64,000 bases of DNA from Streptomyces sp. NBC_00344 (GTDB lineage Bacteria > Actinomycetota > Actinomycetes > Streptomycetales > Streptomycetaceae): positions 3,428,501 through 3,492,500 of the forward strand of contig NZ_CP107996.1 in NCBI RefSeq assembly GCF_036088315.1, given 5' to 3'. Below the pieces are notes generated by a model. That model saw only the letters and a program-made list of their open reading frames with translations. It searched no databases and had not been told where the DNA came from. How positions within the stretch are numbered: position 1 is the first letter of the stretch; the number at the start of each line of letters is the position of its first letter. Positions 8,353-16,907 of the stretch are shown here, piece after piece. The translations under genes were made by a program, and so were the position numbers.

Positions 8353-9747
8353 ATGAGCGTTGTCACCAACACGACCACGATCGGCGCGATCGAAGCACCG
8401 AGCCGCCGTAACACCGAGCTGATGCTCCTGATCTTCGCCGTCGCCATCTCGGTGTTCGCTTACGCCAACGTGGGTCTCGCGATCAATGACTCACTGCCGT
8501 CGGGCATCCTGGGCTACGGCACCGGACTCACCCTGCTGGCAGCCGTCGGCCACCTCGTGGTCCGGAAGTTCGCCCCCTACGCCGACCCGCTGCTGCTGCC
8601 GCTGGCGACGCTGCTCAACGGCATCGGCCTGGCTCTCATCTGGCGCCTGGACCAGTCACCGCGGCTGCACAGCTTCGGTGCCGCGGCGCCCAAGCAACTG
8701 CTCTACTCGGCTCTGGGCGTGGCCCTGTTCGTCGGCGTGCTGATCATGCTCAAGGATCATCGCGTCCTCCAGCGCTACACCTACATCTCCATGGTGGTCG
8801 CGCTTGTCCTGCTGATCATGCCGGTCTTCTTCCCCGCCGTGTACGGCGCGAAGATCTGGATCAGGGTCGGCAGTTTCACCATCCAGCCCGGCGAGTTCGC
8901 CAAGATCATCATCGCCGTCTTCTTCTCCGGCTACCTCATGGTGAAGCGTGACGCCCTGGCCCTCGCCAGCCGGCGGTTCATGGGGCTCTACCTGCCGCGT
9001 GGTCGTGACCTCGGCCCCATCCTCGCCGTCTGGGCCGTATCGATCCTCATCCTCGTCTTCGAGACGGACCTCGGTACATCGCTGCTCTTCTTCGGCCTGT
9101 TCATCGTCATGCTGTACGTCGCCACGGAGCGCACCAGCTGGATCGTTTTCGGCCTTCTGATGTCTGCCGTCGGCGCGGTCGGCGCAGCATCCTTCGAACC
9201 CCACGTCCAGTCCCGTGTGACCGCCTGGCTTGACCCGTTCAGCTGCTATGCGACGGACCCCAGTGGCGCCTGCAGGCAGATCTCCGAAGCGCTGATGTCT
9301 TTCGGCGCCGGCGGAACCCTCGGCACCGGACTCGGTCAGGGCAATTCGGACCTGATCGGTTTCGCGGCGAATGCCGACTTCATCCTCTCCACCGCAGGTG
9401 AGGAGCTCGGCCTCGCCGGCGTCATGGCGATCTTCCTGATCTACGGCCTGATCGTGGAACGCGGCGTCCGCACCTCACTCGCCGCCCGTGACCCCTTCGG
9501 CAAGCTCCTCGCGATCGGACTCTCCGGCGCCTTCGCCATTCAGGTCTTCGTCGTCGCCGGCGGAGTGATGGGCCTTATTCCTCTGACCGGCATGACCATG
9601 CCCTTCATGGCGTACGGCGGTTCCTCGGTGCTCGCCAACTGGGCTCTGATCGGAATCCTGATCCGCATCAGCGACACCGCACGCCGCCCTGCGCCGGCCC
9701 CCGCCCCGTCCCCCGATGCCGAAATGACCCAGGTGGTCCGACCGTGA
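8353..9747 (+). CDS. rodA: FtsW/RodA/SpoVE family SEDS glycosyltransferase
   Basis: The 464-residue polytopic protein has about ten membrane helices typical of SEDS proteins, which polymerise lipid II into glycan strands with a partner class B PBP. Family motifs include KIWIRVGSFTIQPGEFAKI and, towards the C-terminus, TAGEELGLAG, TGMTMPFMAYGGSS and NWALIGILIRI. Its stop overlaps the start of pbpA by 4 bases, which fits a coupled SEDS/PBP pair. The mycobacterial counterpart in this gene order is called rodA; whether this protein serves polar growth, sporulation or division cannot be told from sequence. Confidence 0.93.
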   Translation: MSVVTNTTTIGAIEAPSRRNTELMLLIFAVAISVFAYANVGLAINDSLPSGILGYGTGLTLLAAVGHLVVRKFAPYADPLLLPLATLLNGIGLALIWRLDQSPRLHSFGAAAPKQLLYSALGVALFVGVLIMLKDHRVLQRYTYISMVVALVLLIMPVFFPAVYGAKIWIRVGSFTIQPGEFAKIIIAVFFSGYLMVKRDALALASRRFMGLYLPRGRDLGPILAVWAVSILILVFETDLGTSLLFFGLFIVMLYVATERTSWIVFGLLMSAVGAVGAASFEPHVQSRVTAWLDPFSCYATDPSGACRQISEALMSFGAGGTLGTGLGQGNSDLIGFAANADFILSTAGEELGLAGVMAIFLIYGLIVERGVRTSLAARDPFGKLLAIGLSGAFAIQVFVVAGGVMGLIPLTGMTMPFMAYGGSSVLANWALIGILIRISDTARRPAPAPAPSPDAEMTQVVRP

Positions 9748-11204
9748 ACAAGCCCCTGCGCCGCATCGCGATCTTCTGCGGTCTTCTCGTCCTCGCCCTG
9801 CTCGTACGCACCAACTGGCTGCAGTTCGGCGAGGCCGACGCGCTCAACTCGAAGAAGCAGAACCTCCGCGTCGGGATCGAACGCTACGCTCACGAGCGCG
9901 GCAACATCATCGTCGACGGCAACCCCATCACCGGCTCAGCGGTCAGCAAGAGCACGTACTACAAGTACAAGCGCACCTGGAAGGACGGGCCCATGTGGGC
10001 GCCCGTCACCGGATACTCCTCCCAGGTCTTCGACGCCACCCAGCTGGAAAAGATCAACGACTCGATCCTCACCGGCAACGACGACCGGCTTTTCTTCGAC
10101 CGCACGCTCTCCATGTTCACCGGGGAGAAGAAGCAGGGCGGCAACGTCGTCACCACCCTGAACGCCGCGGCCCAGAAGGCGGCTTTCAACGGGCTCGGCA
10201 GCAAGAAGGGCGCGGTGGCAGCGCTCGACCCGAAGACCGGCGCGATTCTCGCCCTGGCTTCCACACCCTCGTACGACCCCTCCCAGTTCGCCGGGAACAC
10301 CAACACGGACTCGAAGAACTACAACAGGCTCAAGGATGCCAAGGACCAGCCCATGCTCAACCGGGCCCTTCGTCAGACCTACCCCCCGGGCTCCGCCTTC
10401 AAGGTGGTCACCGCGTCAGCGGCTCTTGAGAACGGCTTGTACGACGGGATCGACTCACCGACTCGCTCGCCGCTGCCGTGGCGACTGCCGCTCTCCACCC
10501 AGAACCTGAACAACGAGGGGAACATCCCCTGCAAGAACGCCACCCTTCGTGAGGCCCTGCGCGTCTCCTGCAACACGGTCTTCGGCAAGATCGGCGCCGA
10601 CCTCGGCAATGACAAGATGCGTGAGGAAGCGGAGAAGTTCGGCTTCAACAGCGAGCAGTTCACCCCGGTCCGCGCCGACGCCAGCGTCTTCTCCAAGAAC
10701 ATGGACAAGGCGCAGACCGCGCTCTCCTCCATCGGCCAGTTCAACACGGCGGCCACCCCGCTGCAGATGGCCATGGTCGCATCGGCGGTCGCCAACGACG
10801 GGAAGCTGATGAAGCCCTACATGGTCGATCGGCTCACCGCGCCGAACCTGGACACCGTCTCCAAGACGGATCCGGAAAAGCTGAGCGATCCCCTGACCAA
10901 GGAGCACGCCCAGATGCTCCAGCAGATGATGGAGACCGTCGTCACCAAGGGCACCGGCCTGAAGGCCCAGATCCCGAACGTCACGGTCGGCGGCAAGACC
11001 GGTACCGCCCAGAACGGCATCAACAACAGCGGCAACCCCTACGCCTGGTTCATCTCGTACGCCAAGACCGACCAGGGCTCACCGGTCGCGGTGGCCGTGG
11101 TCGTGGAGGACTCGGCCGCGTCCCGCGACGACATCTCGGGTGGTGGCCTCGCCGCCCCGATCGCCAAGAACGTCATGAAGGCCGTCATCGACAGCGAGAA
11201 GTGA
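9744..11204 (+). CDS. pbpA: Class B penicillin-binding protein, PbpA type
   Basis: This 486-residue transpeptidase starts at a GTG overlapping the rodA stop. It has a short cytoplasmic N-terminus, one membrane anchor (IAIFCGLLVLALLVRTNWLQ) and a C-terminal penicillin-binding domain. The active-site motifs are SAFK (SxxK, about residue 216), SCN (SxN, about 272) and KTGT (about 419). It crosslinks peptidoglycan outside the membrane, probably in complex with the SEDS protein encoded just upstream. No PASTA domains are present. About 160 bases separate it from the kinase gene. Confidence 0.94.
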   Translation: MNKPLRRIAIFCGLLVLALLVRTNWLQFGEADALNSKKQNLRVGIERYAHERGNIIVDGNPITGSAVSKSTYYKYKRTWKDGPMWAPVTGYSSQVFDATQLEKINDSILTGNDDRLFFDRTLSMFTGEKKQGGNVVTTLNAAAQKAAFNGLGSKKGAVAALDPKTGAILALASTPSYDPSQFAGNTNTDSKNYNRLKDAKDQPMLNRALRQTYPPGSAFKVVTASAALENGLYDGIDSPTRSPLPWRLPLSTQNLNNEGNIPCKNATLREALRVSCNTVFGKIGADLGNDKMREEAEKFGFNSEQFTPVRADASVFSKNMDKAQTALSSIGQFNTAATPLQMAMVASAVANDGKLMKPYMVDRLTAPNLDTVSKTDPEKLSDPLTKEHAQMLQQMMETVVTKGTGLKAQIPNVTVGGKTGTAQNGINNSGNPYAWFISYAKTDQGSPVAVAVVVEDSAASRDDISGGGLAAPIAKNVMKAVIDSEK

Positions 11205-11367
11205 CAGCCGTGACACGGCTGGCACGATTTCTGCGCGATACCGGTCCGATATCAGCTGACGGTCGCGCACTGATCATCTGCCCGTGCCCGGTAGCGTATG
11301 CGCGAACAGCACACCGCCGGACCACCCCAGGGTGCGGTCGGGACATACGGAGAGGGCTGGATTAGCT

Positions 11368-13353
11368 ATGGAAGAGCCGCGTCGCCTCGGCGGCCGGTAC
11401 GAGCTGGGCTCGGTGCTCGGCCGTGGTGGCATGGCCGAGGTCCACATCGCGCACGACACCCGGCTCGGCCGCACCGTCGCCGTGAAGACGCTCCGGGCGG
11501 ACCTCGCCCGTGATCCGTCCTTCCAGGCCCGGTTCCGCCGCGAGGCCCAGTCTGCCGCCTCGCTCAACCACCCGGCGATCGTCGCCGTCTACGACACCGG
11601 CGAGGACTACGTCGACGGGATCTCCATTCCGTACATCGTGATGGAGTACGTCGACGGCTCCACCCTGAGGGAACTCCTGCACTCCGGCCGCAAGCTGCTG
11701 CCCGAGCGCACCCTGGAGATGACCATCGGGATCCTCCAGGCGCTGGAGTACTCGCACCGCAACGGCATCGTCCACCGCGACATCAAGCCGGCGAACGTCA
11801 TGCTGACGCGCACCGGCCAGGTCAAGGTCATGGACTTCGGCATCGCCCGAGCCATGGGCGACTCCGGTATGACCATGACACAGACGGCCGCCGTGATAGG
11901 CACAGCCCAGTACCTGTCCCCGGAGCAGGCCAAGGGCGAGCAGGTCGACGCCCGCTCCGACCTCTACTCCACCGGCTGTCTGCTCTACGAGCTGCTCACC
12001 GTGCGTCCGCCGTTCATCGGCGACTCCCCGGTCGCGGTCGCCTACCAGCATGTGCGGGAGGAGCCGCAGGCTCCGAGTAACTTCGATCCCGAGATCACGC
12101 CCGAAATGGACGCCATCGTCCTCAAGGCGCTGGTCAAGGACCCCGACTACCGCTACCAGTCGGCAGACGAAATGCGCGCCGACATCGAGGCATGCCTCGA
12201 CGGCCAGCCCGTCGCCGCGACCTCGGCCATGGGAGCGGCCGGCTACGGCAACTACGACCAGGACCAGCCCACCACCGCCATGCGGCCGGCTGATCAGGCC
12301 GGCGGCGCCACCTCAATGCTGCCCCCGGTCAACCCGGAAGACGGCGGTTACGGCTACGACGACCGCCCCGACCGCCGCCGCCAGAAGAAGTCCAACACGT
12401 CCACGATCCTGCTGATCATCGCGGGGATCCTGGTGCTGGTCGGCGCGATCCTCATCGGCAAATCGCTCTTCAGCGGAAGTGGTGGCGATTCCAGCAAGGT
12501 CGATGTGCCGCAGCTCGTCGGCAAGCCCCTGAGCGAGGCGAGGAGCTCGGCCACCAACTCCAAGCTGAAGCTGAGCGTCTCGGAGCGCCAGCCGTGTGAC
12601 AACGCGCCCAAGGGAAACGTCTGCAGCCAGGACCCGAAGTTCGGCGGCGCCAAGATCGATCAGGGCACGACGATCAACGTTGTCGTGTCCACGGGCGCGC
12701 CCAAGGTCGAGGTCCCCAATGTCAATGGGGAGTCCGCGGACGACGCTACCCAGGATCTTGAGGACAAGGGCTTCAAGGTGACTCCGCAGGAGGTCGAGTC
12801 CGACCAGCCCGAGGGCAAGGTCTTCGACCAGTCCCCGAAGGGCAACACCAAGGCCCAGAAGGGCAGCGAAGTCACCATCAAGATCGCAAAGTCGACCAAG
12901 ATTCCGGTACCCGACGTCAAGGGCCACGCCGTAGCCGACGCCACCAAGCAGCTCCAGGACAACGGCTTCGTGGTGCCCACGCCCACCGAGCAGGAGTCCG
13001 ACCAGGCACCGGGCACCGTGATCGCCCAGTCTCCCGACGGCGGCGAGGCGAAGAAGGGCTCCACGGTGACCCTGACAGTCGCCAAGGCCAAGGCGCCCAC
13101 CCAGACGCCGGTTCCCGAGGTCAGGACGAAGACAGTGGCCCAGGCCAAGCAGATCCTGGCTCAGGCGGGCTTCACCAACGTCCAGATCGCGAATGGCAGC
13201 AACGGCGACGACAACGCCATCGTCACCGGTCTCGATCCGCAGCCCGGCACCCAGGAAGCTGACCCGGGGAACACCCCCATCACGCTCACCACTGCGGGCG
13301 GCAACAACGGCAACAACGGCGGCGGGATCTTCGGCGGGCCGAACGGCAGGTAG
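11368..13353 (+). CDS. pknB: PASTA-domain Ser/Thr protein kinase
   Basis: The 661-residue protein starts at the ATG at 11368 (MEEPRRLGGRYELG); the frame upstream lacks a ribosome site. The kinase domain (about 10-275) is complete: glycine loop LGRGGMAEV, VAVKTL, HRDIKPANVM, DFGIAR and an activation loop with Thr residues (GMTMTQTAAVIGT). After a linker and one membrane helix (TILLIIAGILVLVGAILIGK) come four extracytoplasmic PASTA repeats, starting at about DVPQLVGK, EVPNVNGE, PVPDVKGH and PVPEVRTK. PASTA repeats sense muropeptides or lipid II. Unlike mycobacteria, only one kinase gene is in this cluster. The C-terminus ends in a Gly/Asn-rich tail with IFGGP, also seen in the class A PBP at 59.4 kb. 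Confidence 0.95.
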   Translation: MEEPRRLGGRYELGSVLGRGGMAEVHIAHDTRLGRTVAVKTLRADLARDPSFQARFRREAQSAASLNHPAIVAVYDTGEDYVDGISIPYIVMEYVDGSTLRELLHSGRKLLPERTLEMTIGILQALEYSHRNGIVHRDIKPANVMLTRTGQVKVMDFGIARAMGDSGMTMTQTAAVIGTAQYLSPEQAKGEQVDARSDLYSTGCLLYELLTVRPPFIGDSPVAVAYQHVREEPQAPSNFDPEITPEMDAIVLKALVKDPDYRYQSADEMRADIEACLDGQPVAATSAMGAAGYGNYDQDQPTTAMRPADQAGGATSMLPPVNPEDGGYGYDDRPDRRRQKKSNTSTILLIIAGILVLVGAILIGKSLFSGSGGDSSKVDVPQLVGKPLSEARSSATNSKLKLSVSERQPCDNAPKGNVCSQDPKFGGAKIDQGTTINVVVSTGAPKVEVPNVNGESADDATQDLEDKGFKVTPQEVESDQPEGKVFDQSPKGNTKAQKGSEVTIKIAKSTKIPVPDVKGHAVADATKQLQDNGFVVPTPTEQESDQAPGTVIAQSPDGGEAKKGSTVTLTVAKAKAPTQTPVPEVRTKTVAQAKQILAQAGFTNVQIANGSNGDDNAIVTGLDPQPGTQEADPGNTPITLTTAGGNNGNNGGGIFGGPNGR

Positions 13354-13379
13354 CGGCTGACGGCTTCGCCCACGGGGAC

Positions 13380-13410
13380 AGCCCCGCGCCCATCACCGGG
13401 GTGCGGGGCT
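13380..13410 (+). terminator. Terminator after pknB
   Basis: AGCCCCGC pairs with GCGGGGCT, with an inner GCCC/GGGG extension and a short loop, 27 bases after the pknB stop. Confidence 0.6.
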
Positions 13411-13615
13411 TCCTCATGTCCGGACAGTTTCGAGAACATCACCCGGGCCGGGCAGGTACTCGTCCAGCACGACGTACCCCTGCTCATGGCGCCGCGGGGC
13501 AAAGCAGCGTTCACCCGCCGGTGTCATGGCATTGATTGACGCCATGAGCCGGTGGGAGCCCGAAGGACATGAGGACGGACTCCTGCGCGGGGACCGGACG
13601 GAGCCTGGCAAGCGG

Positions 13616-13658
13616 AAAGGCCCGAAGCCGCAACCTCCGATTGCGGCTTCGGGCCTTT
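13616..13658. terminator. Bidirectional terminator, 18-bp stem
   Basis: Perfect 18-base arms (AAAGGCCCGAAGCCGCAA and complement) enclose a 7-base loop. The T-run on the plus side and the A-run on the other allow use from both directions; the minus-strand sortase operon ends 13 bases away. Confidence 0.85.
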
Positions 13659-13670
13659 TACACTCCGCGG

Positions 13671-14399
13671 TCAGCGCAGCTCCGCCGGCGGGGTCCGCTT
13701 CGCGTTCACCTTCTCCGAACGCACCAGCTCGCCCCAGACGATGTACCGGTATCGCGATGTGTACACCGGCGTGCAGGTCGTCAGCGTGATGTACCGGCCG
13801 GGCTTCGTCTTCCCCGACTCCTTCGGTACCGGCTGCAGCACCTTCACGTCGTACTTCGAGGTCTGCCGCAGTTCCTTGAACACCTTGTAGACGTACCAGG
13901 TGTCCTTCGTCTCGAAGACGACCGGGTCACCGGTCTTCACCTTGTCGATGTTGTGGAACTTGGCGCCGTGCCCGTCGCGGTGCGCTGCCAGCGTGAAGTT
14001 GCCGGTCCTGTCGGCCGGCATGCCGGACTTGAACGGCTTCACGTAGTAACCCGCCACGCCGCCGTTCAGCACACTGGTGCTGGTGCCCCTCTTGACCAGC
14101 ACCTCGCCGTTCTTCATCGACGGCACATGCAGGAAGCCGATGCCGTCCTTGGTGTTCAGAGCCCCGGGGCTTCCGCTGTGCGACCAGTTGTCGCGGATCT
14201 TGTCGCCCTGCTTCGACGCCTGTCGGTCGGCGACGACGTTTGTCCACCAGAGGGAGTAGACGACGAAGAGGCCGAGTATCAGCCCGGCCGTGATGAGCAG
14301 TTCACCGAAAACACTGATCGCGCTCGCGATACTGCCGCGGCCGCCCTGCCGCGCGGGTCGCGTGGCCGTCTGCTCGTCCTGCTCGGTCGTCGATGCCAC
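13671..14399 (-). CDS. Class E sortase (downstream copy)
   Basis: This 242-residue protein starts at a GTG at 14399. It has one N-terminal membrane helix (ISVFGELLITAGLILGLFVV) and an extracytoplasmic sortase fold. The catalytic triad is visible: His in LAAHRDGHG, Cys in TLTTCTP and Arg in YTSRYRYIVWGE. Class E sortases in Streptomyces attach chaplins and other proteins bearing LAXTG-type signals to the wall. It lies 26 bases after the other sortase in the same operon. The tandem sortase arrangement matches the srtE1/srtE2 pair known in this genus; I cannot say which copy is which. Confidence 0.92.
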   Translation of the reverse strand: MASTTEQDEQTATRPARQGGRGSIASAISVFGELLITAGLILGLFVVYSLWWTNVVADRQASKQGDKIRDNWSHSGSPGALNTKDGIGFLHVPSMKNGEVLVKRGTSTSVLNGGVAGYYVKPFKSGMPADRTGNFTLAAHRDGHGAKFHNIDKVKTGDPVVFETKDTWYVYKVFKELRQTSKYDVKVLQPVPKESGKTKPGRYITLTTCTPVYTSRYRYIVWGELVRSEKVNAKRTPPAELR

Positions 14400-14425
14400 C
14401 GCACCCGTTCCTGTCGTCCGTACCT

Positions 14426-15739
14426 TCAGCCTGCCGTCAGGGCGTCGGGCATCCCCTTGCTGCGTGGCCGTTCATCAACCATCTTGCCCCACACGACCAT
14501 TCGGTACGTACTCGTGAACTCTGGAGTGCAGGTCGTCAGTGTGATGTAGCGGCCGGGCCTGGTGAAGCCGGAACCCGGCGGGACCGGGGTGATGACCGAG
14601 ACGTTGGAAGGAGACGTCTGCGCCAGATGGCTCGTCACCTCGTAGGTGTAGTAGTCGTCCCGGGTCTCTACGACGACCTTGTCGCCGTTCTTGAGCTTGT
14701 TGATGTACCGGAACGGCTCACCATGCGTGTTGCGGTGTCCCGCCAGCGCGAAGTTGCCCGTCCTGGCCGACGGCATCGCCGTCTTCAGCTTCCCTTCGCC
14801 GTAGTGACCGACCATCCCTCGGTCGAGGACCTTGTGCTTGCTGACGCCCTCCGCGATCGGGACGACCACGTCCAGCTTCGGGATGTGGATGATGGCGAAA
14901 CCCTGCCCGGGCTCGAACGCACCGGGCTGATTCGACTTGCCGCCGCTCTTCGCCCAGTCCTCCTGAAGGCTGTGGGCGGTGCCGTTCGCCTCCTGATGGG
15001 CACGTACGTTCGTCCACCACAGCTGGTAGGTGACGAAGAGCAGCATCAGCACGCCCAGGCTGATGAAGATCTCGCCGATGGCCCGGCTGGCGATGACCGC
15101 GGGACTGTCCTTGAGCGCTCGGGCCGCGCGGCGCGCTTCGACGCGGGTCCGCGGGATGGCGGGGATCACGGGTTCGGACGGTGCGGCGGCGCCCTTGCGG
15201 CCCCGCCCCTTGGCTGCCTTACGGCGCTCGGCGCGTCCCCCGGTCGGCGAGGGCGTCCCGGGGAGAGTGCCGGGGGGCGGATCGGGCATCCGCAGGGCGA
15301 CTGTCTCGTCGTCCTTCAGAGGGGCGCCCCTCCTCCGTGGCCCGGGCATCCGCTCGGCTCCGGGCCTTCGTGCCGGGTCCGGAGCCGGATCGGGAACCGG
15401 TGGCACGGCCTGAGTGGCCGGGTCCATACCGTGCTGTACGCCGGGATCCGGGGCACCGCCGTGCCGCGCGGACGGCTGCGGCGCCGGATTCACCGCCTGT
15501 TCCGGTACCGGCTCGTAGACCGCCTCACGCCCGTACCAGTCCTGCGGGGGTTCCTGCGTCGCGGGACGCTCCGGCCCCGCACCTTCGGTCCGCGACCACG
15601 GTGAACCGTGGTCGCCGTTCGGCAGTGGGTCCGTCAGGGGATCGTACGCCCGCCCGGAGAAGCCGGCAGAGCCGCCCGGCCCGGCCCCGGGGCGTCCCGG
15701 CGGCCGAGGGCCTTCCTGTTCGGGACGCAACGCGGTCAC
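14426..15739 (-). CDS. Class E sortase with long cytoplasmic N-terminus
   Basis: The chosen GTG at 15739 overlaps the stop of the amidotransferase gene by 4 bases, giving 437 residues; a longer frame would lie deep inside that gene. About 210 residues of Pro/Arg-rich low-complexity sequence precede the membrane helix (IGEIFISLGVLMLLFVTYQ). The sortase domain has LAGHRNTHG (His), TLTTCTPEF (Cys) and YRMVVWG (Arg). The domain closely resembles the downstream sortase, consistent with a tandem duplication. The long disordered N-terminus is unusual compared with other sortases and could recruit cytoplasmic partners, which is speculation. Confidence 0.9.
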   Translation of the reverse strand: MTALRPEQEGPRPPGRPGAGPGGSAGFSGRAYDPLTDPLPNGDHGSPWSRTEGAGPERPATQEPPQDWYGREAVYEPVPEQAVNPAPQPSARHGGAPDPGVQHGMDPATQAVPPVPDPAPDPARRPGAERMPGPRRRGAPLKDDETVALRMPDPPPGTLPGTPSPTGGRAERRKAAKGRGRKGAAAPSEPVIPAIPRTRVEARRAARALKDSPAVIASRAIGEIFISLGVLMLLFVTYQLWWTNVRAHQEANGTAHSLQEDWAKSGGKSNQPGAFEPGQGFAIIHIPKLDVVVPIAEGVSKHKVLDRGMVGHYGEGKLKTAMPSARTGNFALAGHRNTHGEPFRYINKLKNGDKVVVETRDDYYTYEVTSHLAQTSPSNVSVITPVPPGSGFTRPGRYITLTTCTPEFTSTYRMVVWGKMVDERPRSKGMPDALTAG

Positions 15740-16374
15740 GCCGCAGCCTTGCCCACCACCGGAGCGAGCCCCGCGGACCGGCCCACAGCCTCCGTGTCCC
15801 CGCACACGGCAAGCCAGTTGGCGAGCATCAGATGACCGTGTTCGGTGAGCACCGACTCCGGATGGAACTGAACACCCTCGACCGGCAGATCCCGGTGCCG
15901 CACTCCCATGATGATGCCGTCGGCGGTCCTGGCTGTGACCTCGAGTTCGTCAGGCATCGTGTGTGGCTCGGCGGCGAGCGAGTGATAGCGGGTCGCGGTG
16001 AACGGCGAAGGCAGCCCGGCGAACACCCCGGTTCCCGCGTGGGACACCGCCGATGTCTTGCCGTGCAGCAGCTCCGGCGCCCGGCCCACCACTCCGCCGT
16101 ACGCCACCGCCATCGACTGCATGCCCAGGCAGACACCGAAGACGGGGACTCCGGAGGCGGCGCAGTGGCGCACCATCTCCACGCATACACCGGCCTGTTC
16201 GGGCGTTCCGGGGCCGGGGGAGAGCAGCACACCGTCGAAGCCGTCCTGCGCATGAGCGAGGGACACCTCGTCGTTGCGTACCACCTCGCACTCGGCGCCC
16301 AGCTGGTACAGGTACTGGACCAGGTTGAACACAAAGCTGTCGTAGTTGTCGACGACCAGGATGCGGGCGCTCAT
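15736..16374 (-). CDS. pabA: Anthranilate/aminodeoxychorismate synthase glutaminase subunit
   Basis: This 212-residue class I glutamine amidotransferase starts at the ATG at 16374, overlapping the upstream stop. Family motifs are ILVVDNYDSFVFNLVQYL, LLSPGPGTPEQAG, the nucleophile in GVCLGMQSM and the His-Glu pair in VQFHPESVLTEHG. It should hydrolyse glutamine and channel ammonia to a chorismate-using partner (TrpE or PabB) for tryptophan or folate synthesis. No such partner gene is in the window. Instead it is translationally coupled to a small membrane protein before it and a sortase after it, an arrangement I know as conserved in Streptomyces but cannot explain. Whether it is TrpG or PabA is undecided. 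Confidence 0.9.
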   Translation of the reverse strand: MSARILVVDNYDSFVFNLVQYLYQLGAECEVVRNDEVSLAHAQDGFDGVLLSPGPGTPEQAGVCVEMVRHCAASGVPVFGVCLGMQSMAVAYGGVVGRAPELLHGKTSAVSHAGTGVFAGLPSPFTATRYHSLAAEPHTMPDELEVTARTADGIIMGVRHRDLPVEGVQFHPESVLTEHGHLMLANWLAVCGDTEAVGRSAGLAPVVGKAAA

Positions 16375-16547
16375 CGCAGCGCCCCCAGACTCTCGTCGAC
16401 CGTCACGTCGTTGAACGGAAGCAGCGGCTCCGCCCACGGAAAGACGTACTGGAAGAGCAGGTAGACGACCGCGAGCGCGAGCGCGAGCGCGACGACTGCC
16501 CGAAGCCACACGTTGCCCGGCAGATGCCGCCAGATCCAGCCGTACAT
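16371..16547 (-). CDS. Small conserved-type membrane protein, 58 aa
   Basis: The ATG at 16547 follows GGAAGGG. One membrane helix (VVALALALAVVYLLFQYVF) is preceded by an aromatic and basic N-terminus (MYGWIWRHLPG) and followed by an acidic tail ending ESLGALR. The stop codon overlaps the pabA start in an ATGA junction, so it leads a coupled operon of membrane peptide, amidotransferase and two sortases. I do not recognise the family. It may help anchor or regulate the sortases, which is inference only. Confidence 0.75.
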   Translation of the reverse strand: MYGWIWRHLPGNVWLRAVVALALALAVVYLLFQYVFPWAEPLLPFNDVTVDESLGALR

Positions 16548-16907
16548 GCTGTCCCTTCCGTTCGTGGTACGGGACCAGACTAAAGGGCTGCGGCAGGCAC
16601 TTGTGGTCACCCGCGCAAAGCCATCGGCCTGGCTTCGTCACAGGCCGGGCGAAAGCACGATGCCGCCGGACCGGTGCGACGGTCCACGCGGCCTGCGACC
16701 GACAAGCCGACCCGGGCACGAGGATCGGCAGGACTCTGCCGGGTCAGGGCATCCCGTGACCCCCTGCTGGATCAGCGCGCGGGGCGTCGGATGCGGTGCG
16801 AAGCGGGCGGAGGCGCGTCCGCATGCCGGACGTCTTCAAGCGTTCGGGCAACGCGGCCAGCTGCCGTGGCTGCCGTCGCGCCCGCCATGGAGTGCGGGAC
16901 AGAGCCC
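16548..16907. other. Intergenic space with sortase-operon promoter
   Basis: 360 bases between the start of the sortase operon and the end of the DUF881 gene. I find no convincing gene, tRNA or strong hairpin. The operon promoter must lie near 16550-16620 on the minus strand, but I cannot define its boxes. Confidence 0.5.

Larger units (their letters stand above)
13354..13670. other. Intergenic space between pknB and the sortase operon
   Basis: 317 bases between convergent operons. It contains a hairpin just after pknB (13380-13410) and a strong bidirectional hairpin at 13616-13658. A possible small minus-strand frame (13414-13545) is not convincing. Confidence 0.6.

Noticed and set aside
13414..13545. 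Possible minus-strand small gene with a product ending YVVLDEYLPGPGDVLETVRT
   Set aside because: It lies between two terminators, has no clear ribosome site, and the third-position GC bias is only moderate. No family recognised.
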